A stretch of DNA of 64,000 nucleotides, from positions 1-64,000 of the forward strand of contig NZ_DATFIP010000035.1 in assembly GCF_035270045.1 (NCBI RefSeq). Reading direction: 5' to 3'. Shown here one piece after another: positions 52,092 through 61,345 of this stretch. This DNA comes from Salibaculum sp035270045 (GTDB lineage Bacteria; Pseudomonadota; Alphaproteobacteria; Rhodobacterales; Rhodobacteraceae). The position numbers and the translations under genes are program-made. The notes beneath the pieces were generated by a model that made no database searches, was not told the DNA's origin, and saw nothing but the letters and a program-made list of their open reading frames with translations. Position 1 is the stretch's first letter. Each line of letters begins with the position of its first letter.

Positions 52092-53204
52092 ATGACAACC
52101 GATCCGCGACTGACACCGCTCGTCCAAAGCCTGCCCCGCTCCGTGCCCTTCGTCGGCCCCGAGGCGCATGAACGCGACCGCGGCCGTCCGTTCAAGGCGC
52201 GGCTGGGGGCCAATGAAAGCGTTTTCGGCCCGTCGCCACGGGCGGTGACGGCCATGCAGGAGGCCGCACAGGAGGCTTGGAAATACGGTGATTCCGAGAG
52301 TTTTGACCTGCGCACCGAACTGGCCGCCCGGCATGACGTGCCCATGGAAAACATCGTCATAGGTGCCGGCATCGACGGGCTACTGGGCTCTTTGGTGCGT
52401 TTGACCGTGCCGCAGGGGGCTGCGGTCGTGACTTCGGACGGCGCCTATCCCACCTTCAACTACCACGTCACCGGCCACGGCGGAGTGCTGCACAAGGTCG
52501 CCTATACCGCCGATCACGAGGACCCCGAACGCCTGATCGCCAAGGCCGCAGAGGTCGGCGCGCGTTTGATCTACCTGTCCAACCCCGACAATCCCATGGG
52601 CACCTGGCACGACGCTGCGACCGTCCACCGCATGATCGAGGCCGTTCCCGAAGGCAGCCTGCTGGTTCTTGACGAGGCCTATATCGACTTTGCGCCCGAA
52701 GGCACCGCCCCCGGGATCGACCCCGAAGACCCCCGTGTCATCCGCATGCGCACCTTTTCCAAGGCGCATGGTCTGGCAGGGGCCCGGGTGGGTTATGCCA
52801 TCGGTGACCGGGGCCTGATCGGCGCCTTCAACCTGGTGCGCGATCACTTCGGAATCGGCCGGGTCAGCCAGGCCGGGGCGCTGGCCGCGGCGCAGGATAT
52901 CGACTGGCTGGCGCATGTGCAGGCCGAGGTCGCCGCAGCCCGCGACCGGATCCGGGCGATCGCGGCTGATAACAGCTTGGTCACCCTGCCCTCGGCGGCC
53001 AGTTTCATGGCCGTGGATTGCGGTGGCGACGGAGCCTTTGCCAAATCGGTGCTATCGGGGCTGCTGACGCGCGACATCTTCGCGCGCATGGCCTTTATCG
53101 CGCCGCAGGACCGGTGCATCCGCATCAGCGCGGGCCGGCCGCAAGACCTGGACCTGCTGGCCGAGGCCCTGCCCGGCGCGCTGGAGGATGCCCGAAAGCC
53201 ATAG
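52092..53204 (+). CDS. PLP-dependent aminotransferase, HisC-like class I/II
   Basis: A 370-residue fold-type I aminotransferase. It shows LGANESVFGPSPRA, YLSNPDNPMGTW, VLDEAYIDFAP and the PLP lysine in RTFSKAHGLAGARVGYA, together the histidinol-phosphate aminotransferase pattern. It is not next to other his genes, so an aromatic or another amino acid may be the substrate. The start is uncertain: ATG 52092 matches where family proteins usually begin, while ATG 52056 has a better ribosome site (AAAGGA). Confidence 0.87.
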   Translation: MTTDPRLTPLVQSLPRSVPFVGPEAHERDRGRPFKARLGANESVFGPSPRAVTAMQEAAQEAWKYGDSESFDLRTELAARHDVPMENIVIGAGIDGLLGSLVRLTVPQGAAVVTSDGAYPTFNYHVTGHGGVLHKVAYTADHEDPERLIAKAAEVGARLIYLSNPDNPMGTWHDAATVHRMIEAVPEGSLLVLDEAYIDFAPEGTAPGIDPEDPRVIRMRTFSKAHGLAGARVGYAIGDRGLIGAFNLVRDHFGIGRVSQAGALAAAQDIDWLAHVQAEVAAARDRIRAIAADNSLVTLPSAASFMAVDCGGDGAFAKSVLSGLLTRDIFARMAFIAPQDRCIRISAGRPQDLDLLAEALPGALEDARKP

Positions 53205-53260
53205 GTGATTCTCCGGGAAACTGCGCTATTGTGGCCCGCAGGGTACTGCCGGAGGCCGCC

Positions 53261-53437
53261 ATGTATCACTACCCCCGCCGGGTCGAGAATTACACGACGC
53301 CCTTCTTGTGGATGGTCGGAGTCATCCTGTTCGTATCTCTCTGGACCATCGCCTCGGTCGCGGGGTTTCTCTGGGTCGTGATCAGCGCCACCGGGCTCGA
53401 GCTGGTCCTGCGAGCTTTGGGTGCGCGCCGCCGCTAG
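53261..53437 (+). CDS. 58-residue membrane protein of unknown function
   Basis: Begins MYHYPRRVENYTTPFLWMVG. One or two hydrophobic spans cover about residues 14-50, with a basic end (ALGARRR). GGAGG lies 6 bases before the ATG. Its last 4 bases overlap the stop of the convergent aminotransferase gene. No family recognised. The clear ribosome site and topology support a real gene. Confidence 0.6.
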   Translation: MYHYPRRVENYTTPFLWMVGVILFVSLWTIASVAGFLWVVISATGLELVLRALGARRR

Positions 53438-54630
53438 ACCGGCAAATCCTGCGCCAGATCGGCCAGCACCGCGCTGGCCGCCGCCGTACCTCCCGGGCCG
53501 TGCGGGATGTCCAGGGCGATCAGAGCGCACTCGATACTGGCCAGCACGCCAAGAACCATGTGCGCGTTGACATGGCCCATGTGGCCAATCCGGAAGTAGG
53601 CGCTCGCCGGATCACGGCCCAGCCCGATGCCCAGGGTTACGCCGGCCGCTTGCTCGACCCACCTGCGCAGGGCGTCACCCTGGCCCGGCTCCAGGCCGAC
53701 CGAGGTGATGGCGCGCGACCTTGCCGCCGCGTCGGGCACGTTCAGCCGCAGGGGCCCCGCCTGCCCCCAGGCCTCGCAAGCCGCCCAAATCGCCCGGGCC
53801 AGGCCATCGTGCCGCGCCCAGATCGCTGTCAGCCCCTCTTCAGCGATCATGTCGAGCGCCTCGCGCAGGGCGAACAGGTGATGCGTGGGTGCAGTGCCGT
53901 CGAAATACTTCCAGTATTCGTCCGGGTTGACCCGCGGCCGCCAATCCCAGTAGCGGCTGACGCGGGCCAAGGTGCCGCGTTGCATGTCCGCCCTTTCGTT
54001 GAACCAGACGAAGCCCAGCCCCGGTGGCGTCATCAACCCCTTCTGGCTGGCCGCGATGGTGACATCCACGCCGCTGGCGTCCATCTCGTAGATATCGCAG
54101 CCCAGCGAAGCGATGGCATCCACCATCAACAACGCATCGTGCCCGACGGCATCCACGGCCGCGCGGACCGCGGCCACGTCATTGCGCACCCCGGTCGAGG
54201 TATCGACCAGAACCATCAGCACCGCCTTGATCCGGCCTGCGCGGTCCGCGCGCAGCGCCGCCTCGACCCGGCCGGGATCGACCGGCGCACTTTCGCCGAA
54301 GTCCAGCAACTCGACGCCGACGCCCAGACCCCGGGCCATTTCCCCCCAACCCTTGCAGAAGACGCCGGTCGCCAGCACCAGCACCCGATCGTCCTCGGAC
54401 ACGACATTGGCCAGCGCCGCCTCCCAGGTGCCGTGGCCATTGGCGATGTAGATTGCGGCATCCCCGGTCGTTCCCGCGACGGCCCTGAGATCGGGGATCA
54501 GCGAATGGGTCATCTCGTGCAGCGCGCCGGTATAGATGTTGGGCGCGGGCCGCTGCATGGCCCGAAGCACCCGGTCCGGCATGACCGAGGGGCCGGGAAT
54601 CGCCAGATAGGGCAGGCCTTTCGCAAACAT
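53434..54630 (-). CDS. Alanine-glyoxylate/serine-pyruvate-type aminotransferase
   Basis: A 398-residue class V aminotransferase. AIPGPSVMPDRVLRAMQRP, YIANGHGTWEAAL and the PLP lysine in IAASQKGLMTPPGLGFVWF are as in alanine:glyoxylate, serine:glyoxylate or serine:pyruvate aminotransferases. In a bacterium with C2/C3 ethylmalonyl-CoA metabolism, a role in glyoxylate-glycine interconversion is likely, but amino donor specificity cannot be read. It is monocistronic, facing the small membrane gene. Confidence 0.88.
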   Translation of the reverse strand: MFAKGLPYLAIPGPSVMPDRVLRAMQRPAPNIYTGALHEMTHSLIPDLRAVAGTTGDAAIYIANGHGTWEAALANVVSEDDRVLVLATGVFCKGWGEMARGLGVGVELLDFGESAPVDPGRVEAALRADRAGRIKAVLMVLVDTSTGVRNDVAAVRAAVDAVGHDALLMVDAIASLGCDIYEMDASGVDVTIAASQKGLMTPPGLGFVWFNERADMQRGTLARVSRYWDWRPRVNPDEYWKYFDGTAPTHHLFALREALDMIAEEGLTAIWARHDGLARAIWAACEAWGQAGPLRLNVPDAAARSRAITSVGLEPGQGDALRRWVEQAAGVTLGIGLGRDPASAYFRIGHMGHVNAHMVLGVLASIECALIALDIPHGPGGTAAASAVLADLAQDLPV

Positions 54631-54749
54631 TTCGGTCCAAGGGTCCTCGATTGCCTCGTGGCGAGATTACGCCACGCCGCCCCGGCGTCAATCCGGACCG
54701 CGTTGCGCCGCCCCTTTTCGCCCGCTGCGATTCCGCGTAAACCCCGCGG

Positions 54750-55466
54750 ATGATCGGCATCGAAAGGCCCCGCGCGCCCATGGTTTCGGGATTGTTCCAA
54801 AGAATTCACCGCTGGGAGCGGGACCTGCACAACCGGCTGGGACGGGATATCTCCACCCCCGCGGCACGGCGCGGCGCGTGGTGGCACTACCAGTTTCTCG
54901 ATCACGGCATCCTGCGCCACCTTTGGACAAACCACGACCGGGTCGCACCCGGCATCTACCGATCAAACCAGCCGGACCCGCGACGCCTGCGGCGCATGGC
55001 TGCACGCGGCATCCGCACGGTGCTGAATCTGCGCGGCGCGACGGCCCATTCAGCCTACCTGTTCGAGCGCGAGACCTGCGCGGCCCTCGAACTGACGCTG
55101 GTCGATCTGCACCTGAGCGCGCGCCGTGCGCCGCCGCGCGCGGCCTTGCTGGAGTTGATCGACCATCTGGCGACGCTGGAGACACCGCTGCTGATCCATT
55201 GCAAATCCGGCGCCGACAGGGCGGGGCTGGCCAGTGCCGTCGTCCTTTTGATCCGTGACGAGACAGATATCGCGGGCGCCCGGCGCATGTTGTCCTGGCG
55301 CTACCTGCACCTGCGCAGCACCGCCACCGGGGTGCTGGACCAGCTTGTCGAGGATTACGCCGCGCGCCGGGAAGAGGGCGAGATCGGCTTTCGCGACTGG
55401 GTGGCCCAGGACTATGACCCCGAAACCACCGCGGCCAATTTCGCCGCCCGGCGGGGCCGGGCATGA
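54750..55466 (+). CDS. Tyrosine/dual-specificity phosphatase-like protein
   Basis: A 238-residue protein with the cysteine phosphatase loop HCKSGADRAG (CX5R) at about 150-158 and the general-acid region near RSNQPDPRRL. An N-terminal RHLWTNHDRVAPGIYRSNQP resembles phosphatases with lipid or protein substrates in alphaproteobacteria. The stop overlaps the ABC exporter start (ATGA), so the two are co-expressed. Confidence 0.82.
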   Translation: MIGIERPRAPMVSGLFQRIHRWERDLHNRLGRDISTPAARRGAWWHYQFLDHGILRHLWTNHDRVAPGIYRSNQPDPRRLRRMAARGIRTVLNLRGATAHSAYLFERETCAALELTLVDLHLSARRAPPRAALLELIDHLATLETPLLIHCKSGADRAGLASAVVLLIRDETDIAGARRMLSWRYLHLRSTATGVLDQLVEDYAARREEGEIGFRDWVAQDYDPETTAANFAARRGRA

Positions 55467-57319
55467 CCGCGCGGCGCCATTCCATGGGGCGCTGGCTCTG
55501 GTCGGGATACCTGCGTCGGCACCTGCGGATCATCTCGATCGCGCTGGTCGTGATGGTGATCGAGGGCTCCACTCTGGGGGTCATGAGCTACATGACAAAG
55601 CCCATGTTCGACAACGTCTTCATCGGCGGCGACATGACCGCGCTCTGGGTGGTCGGGCTGATTATCATGGGGGTTTTCTTCCTGCGCGCCATCACCTCGG
55701 TGGTGCACCGTGTGCTGCTCAAGCGGGTCTCCGAGCTTAGCGCGGCGCAACTGCGCACCGACCTCATGGCCCACCTGATGACGCTGGACATGGCCTTTCA
55801 CCAGGCCCATTCGCCAGGCACCCTGATCGAGCGGGTGCAGGGCGACGTGCAGGCCCTGGGCCAGGTCTGGATCGGCATCATCACCGGGCTGGGGCGGGAC
55901 GTCATCTCCGTGTTCTGGCTGTTCGGCGTGGCGCTTTACATCGACTGGAAATGGACACTGGTGGCGCTGGTTGGGATTCCTCTGCTGGTGGCGCCTTCGC
56001 TCATGGCGCAGCGCTACGTGCGCGGCAAGGCCCGCACCGCGCGCGCGGTCGCGGCCTCGATGTCAACCCGGCTGGACGAGGTTTTCCATGGCATCATGCC
56101 GATCAAGCTCAACAGCCTCGAAAACTATCAGCAGGGCCGCTACAACAGGCTGAACGATCACCGGGTGACATCGGAAACGCAGGCGGCACTGGGCCAGGCG
56201 CTGATCCCCGGACTGATCGACATCATGACCGGGATCGGCTTCTTCTGCGTGTTGTTCTTCGCCGGCTCCGAAATCGTGGACGGCGACAAGACCGTCGGCG
56301 ATTTCATGGCCTTCTTCACGGCGATGGCACTGGCCTTCGACCCTCTGCGGCGGCTGGGCAACCTCTCGGGGATGTGGCAGGCGGCCGCGGCGGCGGTCGA
56401 GCGCATCCGCGAACTGTTCGACATCCGGCCGACGCTGGTCTCGCCCGCCGCGCCCGCGTCGCCACCGCCGGCCGCGCCCGAGATCCGTTTCGAGGATGTG
56501 CACCTGGCCTATGGCGATCTGCCCGTGCTCCGGGGGGCCAGTTTCACCGCCCAGGCGGGGCGGACCACCGCCCTGGTCGGCGCCTCTGGCGCGGGCAAGA
56601 GCACCGTTTTCAATGTGCTCACCCGGCTTGTCGACCCTCGCGAGGGCCGGGTGACGCTGGACGGCACCCCTGTTGAGAACATGGCCGTGGACGGCTTGCG
56701 CGACCTCGTCTCGACGGTGGCGCAGGACGCCGCGCTTTTCGACGAAAGCCTGCGCGACAACATCCTGCTGGGGCGCGCGGACGTGGAACCGGCGCATCTT
56801 AAAAAGGTCCTGGATGCGGCGCATGTCTCGGACTTCCTGCCCCAGCTGAGCGATGGACTGGACACGCCCGCCGGGCCCCGCGGGTCCAACCTGTCGGGAG
56901 GTCAGCGCCAGCGCGTGGCCATTGCCCGCGCGCTGCTACGCGACACGCCGATCCTTTTGTTGGACGAGGCGACCTCGGCACTGGACACCAAGTCCGAGGC
57001 AATCGTCCAGGCCGCACTGAACCGCCTTGCCGAAGGGCGTACGACGCTCGTGATCGCGCATCGGCTTTCGACCGTGCGTAACGCCGACAGGATATTGGTC
57101 ATGGACAAGGGCCGCGTGGTCGATGAGGGCACCCACGACGAGTTGCTGGCGCGCGGCGGGCTTTATGCCGATCTCTACCGGCTGCAGTTCAAGGAAGGCC
57201 GTCACGTCGGGGACGCCTCCCCCGGCGCCGTGCATCCGCGCAAGGCCGCGACCAAGGCCCCGGTACGCACCGCCCGCGGTCTGATGACACGGCTTTTCCG
57301 CGGCACCGATCCATCCTAG
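55463..57319 (+). CDS. ABC transporter half-exporter (MsbA-like)
   Basis: A 618-residue fusion of a six-span membrane domain (about residues 1-320) and an ATPase domain. Walker A is GASGAGKST, signature LSGGQRQRVAIARA, Walker B ILLLDEATSALD. It works as a homodimer. MsbA-like proteins export lipids, but relatives carry many substrates. The phosphatase upstream suggests a phosphorylated envelope component, which is inference. Confidence 0.9.
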   Translation: MTARRHSMGRWLWSGYLRRHLRIISIALVVMVIEGSTLGVMSYMTKPMFDNVFIGGDMTALWVVGLIIMGVFFLRAITSVVHRVLLKRVSELSAAQLRTDLMAHLMTLDMAFHQAHSPGTLIERVQGDVQALGQVWIGIITGLGRDVISVFWLFGVALYIDWKWTLVALVGIPLLVAPSLMAQRYVRGKARTARAVAASMSTRLDEVFHGIMPIKLNSLENYQQGRYNRLNDHRVTSETQAALGQALIPGLIDIMTGIGFFCVLFFAGSEIVDGDKTVGDFMAFFTAMALAFDPLRRLGNLSGMWQAAAAAVERIRELFDIRPTLVSPAAPASPPPAAPEIRFEDVHLAYGDLPVLRGASFTAQAGRTTALVGASGAGKSTVFNVLTRLVDPREGRVTLDGTPVENMAVDGLRDLVSTVAQDAALFDESLRDNILLGRADVEPAHLKKVLDAAHVSDFLPQLSDGLDTPAGPRGSNLSGGQRQRVAIARALLRDTPILLLDEATSALDTKSEAIVQAALNRLAEGRTTLVIAHRLSTVRNADRILVMDKGRVVDEGTHDELLARGGLYADLYRLQFKEGRHVGDASPGAVHPRKAATKAPVRTARGLMTRLFRGTDPS

Positions 57320-57328
57320 GTAGGGGCC

Positions 57329-58063
57329 ATGACACAGCGCACAGTTCTTCGCATCACCGGGGATGACAGGAATGGTTTCCTGCAGGGCCTCGTCACCAAT
57401 GACACCGATCGCCTGTCCGAGGGCCTGGTCTATACCGCCTTGCTGACGCCGCAGGGCAAACTGATCGTGGATTTCTTCCTGCAGGCGCAGGGCGACGGCA
57501 TTCTGCTGGACGTGGCTGCAGAAGAGGCCGCCGCGCTGGCCCGGCGGCTGTCCATGTATAAGCTACGCTCTGCGGTCGAGATTGCCGAGACTGATCTCGT
57601 CGTCTCGCGCGGGGTCGGGCCTGCGCCCGAGGGTGCCCTGCCCGACCCGCGCCACCCCGCGATGGGCTGGCGCCTGATCGGCGAGACGGACCTTTCAGAA
57701 ACCCTGGACTGGGACGCGCTACGCGTCGAACACCTGATCCCCGAAACCGGGATAGAGCTGACATCCGACAGCTTTCCGCTGGAGGTCGGCTTCGACCGGC
57801 TGTCGGGCGTGGATTTCAGGAAGGGCTGCTATGTCGGGCAGGAAGTGACCGCGCGGATGAAACACAAGACCGAGCTGCGCAAGGGGCTTGTCCAGGTGGG
57901 GATCGAGGGGACGGCCCCGGTCGGCAACCCGATCACGGCGGGCGAGAAACCGGCCGGCACACTTTACACGCAATCGGGTGACAAGGCGCTGGCCTACCTG
58001 CGGTTCGATCGGGCAAAGGGCCCGATGCAGGCCGGCGAAGCCACTGTGACATGGACCCCGTAA
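57329..58063 (+). CDS. ygfZ: YgfZ/GcvT-family folate-binding protein
   Basis: A 244-residue protein with the diagnostic C-terminal KGCYVGQEVTARMKHK (about residues 168-183), the YgfZ signature with its conserved cysteine. YgfZ-type proteins use folate and help maintain certain iron-sulfur enzymes. It begins 9 bases after the ABC gene and its stop overlaps the fructosamine-kinase start by 13 bases. Confidence 0.9.
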   Translation: MTQRTVLRITGDDRNGFLQGLVTNDTDRLSEGLVYTALLTPQGKLIVDFFLQAQGDGILLDVAAEEAAALARRLSMYKLRSAVEIAETDLVVSRGVGPAPEGALPDPRHPAMGWRLIGETDLSETLDWDALRVEHLIPETGIELTSDSFPLEVGFDRLSGVDFRKGCYVGQEVTARMKHKTELRKGLVQVGIEGTAPVGNPITAGEKPAGTLYTQSGDKALAYLRFDRAKGPMQAGEATVTWTP

Positions 58064-58854
58064 GCGCCGCCATCGCCCGACTCTTCGGGGCGCCGCCTGC
58101 GGGATTGCACAGGCTTCAGGGGGGCGACCTTTCCGACATTTGGAAGGTCAGGCTGGCCGACGGGCGCGACGTAGTGGCCAAGGCAGGGCCGCTGGTGATC
58201 CGCGAGGCGCGGATGCTGGAAGCCATGGCCGAGGCCGGCGCACCCGTGCCCCAAGTCCTGGCCAGCGAGAGGACACTGATGGTGCTCGAATACCTACCCG
58301 AGAGCCGACCCGGTCCGGACAGCTGGCACGCTCTGGGCGCTGGTCTGGCCCGGCTGCATGAGACCACGGCGCCGTGCTATGGTTGGTCCGTCGACTATGC
58401 ATTCGGCGATGTGGCGATCCCCAATGCACGGGGCGGGGACTGGTCGGGCTTCTGGGCGGAAAACAGGCTGCTGACCGGGCGCGCGATGCTGCCCGCGGGG
58501 CTTGTTCACCGGCTGGAGAGGCTGGCGCATCGCCTGCCCGCGCTGATCCCCGCCGCACCGCCCGCGGCGCTGCTGCACGGCGATATCTGGTCGGGAAACG
58601 CGCTTTTCACAGCCCAGGGGGCCTACCTGATCGACCCGGCCTGCTATCACGGCGACGCCGAGGTCGACCTCGCCATGCTGGAGCTGTTCGGCACTCCGCA
58701 CGAGGCGTTCTATGCCGCCTATGGCCGACCACAGGGGGATTGGGCAACGCGCCGCGCGGTTTACCAGCTCTGGCCCGCCCTGGTGCATCTGCGGCTTTTC
58801 GGGCCTGGCTACATGGGCATGGTCGAGGACAGACTGGCGCGGCTGGGCGCCTGA
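58051..58854 (+). CDS. Fructosamine kinase-family protein
   Basis: A 267-residue kinase-like protein. LLHGDIWSGNALF (catalytic loop) and LIDPACYHGDAEVDLAMLEL (metal loop) are diagnostic of the FN3K/aminoglycoside-phosphotransferase fold. Bacterial members phosphorylate ribulosamines or erythrulosamines on proteins and small amines, starting deglycation. It shares an overlap with ygfZ and ends the operon opened by the phosphatase gene. Confidence 0.9.
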   Translation: MDPVSAAIARLFGAPPAGLHRLQGGDLSDIWKVRLADGRDVVAKAGPLVIREARMLEAMAEAGAPVPQVLASERTLMVLEYLPESRPGPDSWHALGAGLARLHETTAPCYGWSVDYAFGDVAIPNARGGDWSGFWAENRLLTGRAMLPAGLVHRLERLAHRLPALIPAAPPAALLHGDIWSGNALFTAQGAYLIDPACYHGDAEVDLAMLELFGTPHEAFYAAYGRPQGDWATRRAVYQLWPALVHLRLFGPGYMGMVEDRLARLGA

Positions 58855-58875
58855 CCCGTCGGGAAGGCTGCCCGA

Positions 58876-59439
58876 TCAGGCGCGTTCGGCGTAGTCCATA
58901 GTATCGGTGTTGACGATGATGTCCTCGTCCTGGCCCACGAAGGGCGGCACCATGACCCGCACGCCGTTGTCCAAGACCGCGGGCTTGAAGCTGTTGGCAG
59001 CCGTCTGGCCCTTCACCACCGGCTCGGTCTCGACGACCTTGCAGGTCACTTTTTGCGGCAGGGTCACGTTCAGCGCCTCGGTCTCGTAATATTCGATCAC
59101 CACGGTCATGCCGTCCTGCAGGAAGGGACGTCGCTCGCCCAGAAGGTCCGCGGGCAGCTCGATCTGATCGAAGGTCTCGGCATCCATGAAGACCAGCATC
59201 CCGTCGTTTTCATAAAGGAACTGCTGGTCCTTCTGTTCCAGCCGCACGCGCTCGATCTTGTCGGCCGAGCGAAAGCGTTCGTTCAACTTGGAATTGTTGC
59301 GCAGGTTCTTCATCTCGACCTGGGCGAAGGCGCCACCCTTGCCGGGTTTGACATGGTCCACCTTCACCGCGACCCAGAGGCCGCCGTTGTGTTCCAGCAC
59401 GTTGCCGGAACGGATCTCGTTACCGTTGATCTTGGGCAT
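58876..59439 (-). CDS. efp: Elongation factor P
   Basis: A 187-residue three-domain (KOW, OB, C-terminal) translation factor that relieves stalling at proline runs. The modification-site loop near residue 34 reads VKPGKGGAF, with K34 in the usual place for beta-lysylation, although the modification enzymes (epmA/epmB) are not in this window. The sequence is complete from MPKINGNEIRSGNVLEHNGG to DYAERA. Convergent with the kinase gene with 21 bases between. Confidence 0.96.
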   Translation of the reverse strand: MPKINGNEIRSGNVLEHNGGLWVAVKVDHVKPGKGGAFAQVEMKNLRNNSKLNERFRSADKIERVRLEQKDQQFLYENDGMLVFMDAETFDQIELPADLLGERRPFLQDGMTVVIEYYETEALNVTLPQKVTCKVVETEPVVKGQTAANSFKPAVLDNGVRVMVPPFVGQDEDIIVNTDTMDYAERA

Positions 59440-59657
59440 GTCGAATTGTGTCCAGAATGTGTCGAATGGTTGATCGTCTGTTGAGCGAGCCTATATCTGC
59501 CACAACGCAGTCGAGCAACCCGACAGATACTGTTGTAGACACCGACACGATATGCACTGGGCGCATACCTGCCATTCCAAAAGAGCCCACCCGAATCGCC
59601 CGTGAACAGGCATATTGCCCCTCACGCCAGTTACAAGACAAAACCGAAGGACCCGAT

Positions 59658-59990
59658 ATGCGAGATCTCGTCGACGGCACCGCGTTCAACAACGAGCAAG
59701 GCAACCGCGCACGCAAGCTGTTTGCGGCGGTGGTCCTGGCTGCGCTGGATGACGCCATCGCCGATGACAAGAAGTACGGCAACGGGCCGGAACAGATCGC
59801 CCGCTGGGCAAGGTCGCGAGACGGACGCGAGGTCCTGTCCTGTGCCGGGATAGACCCGAACGAACGTGTCGTAACCGGCCTGATGGATTTCGTATCCAAG
59901 GGTGTGCGCACCTCTGTTGCCCTCTCGCGCGAGGAGAGCGAGCGCCGCCATGCTGCCGAGGCCATCGAAGAGGCCGCAAGGGCAGCCTGA
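59658..59990 (+). CDS. DUF6280-like conserved protein
   Basis: A 110-residue protein beginning MRDLVDGTAFNNEQGNRARK, followed by LFAAVVLAALDDAIADDKKY and the segment SRDGREVLSCAGIDPNERVV. From memory it matches DUF6280, common and strongly conserved in Rhodobacterales. Composition is helical and soluble. It diverges from efp across 217 bases that hold no recognisable gene, and a terminator follows. Function unknown. Confidence 0.75.
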   Translation: MRDLVDGTAFNNEQGNRARKLFAAVVLAALDDAIADDKKYGNGPEQIARWARSRDGREVLSCAGIDPNERVVTGLMDFVSKGVRTSVALSREESERRHAAEAIEEAARAA

Positions 59991-60031
59991 CACGGTGTCC
60001 GAGTTCCTGCGCGCCGTCGTTGAGACATGAA

Positions 60032-60062
60032 GCGCGGTCCTTGGCGGGGCCGCGCGTTTTTC
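60032..60062 (+). terminator. Rho-independent terminator after the DUF6280-like gene
   Basis: GCGCGGTCC (60032-60040) pairs with GGGCCGCGC (60047-60055) with one G-T pair and is followed by a T run. It lies 41 bases past the stop. Confidence 0.82.
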
Positions 60063-60268
60063 TTCGTGGAACATCGCCGTAGAACACGTCGCGAAAAAGG
60101 GGCACTGGTTTTTCCCGTCTCGGATGGGCACAGCAGGGACCGCGTCCAGCAACCGGAGACCAGGATGGACGCCCTCCCGTTTCTTGGCAGGACTGTGAAC
60201 GCGGATATGCCGCCTCGCCCTCGAGACGCGCGCGCTGCGATCCGCTTGCCTGGTGTTCGCCGAAAGCT

Positions 60269-61270
60269 CTAGTCGAAGTCCTGGCTGGACAGGATGCGAT
60301 AGATCTCCCGGCGCACCAGCTTGCGGACATTGCGAGTGATGCGTTCGCCAAGGGCGCCTTGCAATTCCTCGCGCACAATCTCGGCGACCAGGGCCCGCAG
60401 CGCGGCGGCATCAAGCGCTTCGAGACCGGACAGCTCCTCATCATAGGACGCGTCGTAAGGATCGTCGGGCCCGGTGCCCCGGGCGAGATCCTCCGCGGTG
60501 GTGTCCTCGTTGGAAGGGTCGTCCTCGGCAGCGGATACCACCTCCTCGGGCGCGTCCTGGACCGTCCGGGCCGCTTCGGCCCCGAAATTGATCCGGGACC
60601 GGCGGCTTCTGGGCCAAGCCAGGGTTGCGGCCATATTTGCCGCCTCGGACCCGTCAGGCTCGAACCCCTCACCACCGACCGACGCCTCCAGCTCGGCAAT
60701 CGTCGCCTCCAATGCCGAGCGTCGATTTTCGGGCGTGGCACTGTCACCGACCGGGGTTTCGGCGGGCTGTTCAGCCACCGTCATCTCGTGCTGCGCGGTC
60801 TCAGATACGGCGCTATCGGTCTCGGACCCGTCCTGATCCGGACCGGACGCATCGGCCTGCGTCACGTCACGGCCGCTATCGGCAGGTTCCGGCCCTTCAC
60901 TTTCGTCGCGGCGCAGGAAATTGCCAATCGGACGATCCAGAAGATGCGGCACCACGTCGCCTTCCGTCGCCTCTGGCGCCTCGGCCTCGGCGGTCTGTCG
61001 CGGCGCCTCTTCGTCGTCACGGGAGTGGCCCACAAACGCATCGTCCCCCTGTGTGACAAGCTGCGCCGGGGTCAGAACCAGCTTGGCTGGACGGTCTTCC
61101 TCGGCGGCGCGGCTCTCGGCGGGGTCCTGGCCTGCGCGATGGCCGGCGTCGCCCGCGCCCGCCTGCGATGGCTCGGTCTCTCGGGCACGGGCCTGTTCGC
61201 CTTCGCTCACCAGTTTCCGGATTGAGGACAGGACATCCTCGATTTCCACGTTTTTGACGGGATCCGACAT
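60269..61270 (-). CDS. PopZ-like (DUF2497) polar scaffold candidate
   Basis: A 333-residue, strongly acidic protein with three parts: an N-terminal helix VEIEDVLSSIRKLVSEGEQA (8-27), a long low-complexity Glu/Asp/Ala/Pro region with no predicted fold (28-280), and a C-terminal helical region LDAAALRALVAEIVREELQG followed by ITRNVRKLVRREIYRIL (about 283-329). This matches PopZ of Caulobacter in layout (short helix, acidic disordered linker, helical oligomerisation end), although sequence identity appears low. It is next to tolC and pcm, and I recall popZ-tolC linkage in other alphaproteobacteria. A role in pole organisation is inferred. Confidence 0.6.
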   Translation of the reverse strand: MSDPVKNVEIEDVLSSIRKLVSEGEQARARETEPSQAGAGDAGHRAGQDPAESRAAEEDRPAKLVLTPAQLVTQGDDAFVGHSRDDEEAPRQTAEAEAPEATEGDVVPHLLDRPIGNFLRRDESEGPEPADSGRDVTQADASGPDQDGSETDSAVSETAQHEMTVAEQPAETPVGDSATPENRRSALEATIAELEASVGGEGFEPDGSEAANMAATLAWPRSRRSRINFGAEAARTVQDAPEEVVSAAEDDPSNEDTTAEDLARGTGPDDPYDASYDEELSGLEALDAAALRALVAEIVREELQGALGERITRNVRKLVRREIYRILSSQDFD

Positions 61271-61345
61271 TATTCACCCTGCTTTGGCCTCGGGTTGAGC
61301 TTACGCGCAACGGCGCCAACGAACAACAGATACCGAAGATTTGAG

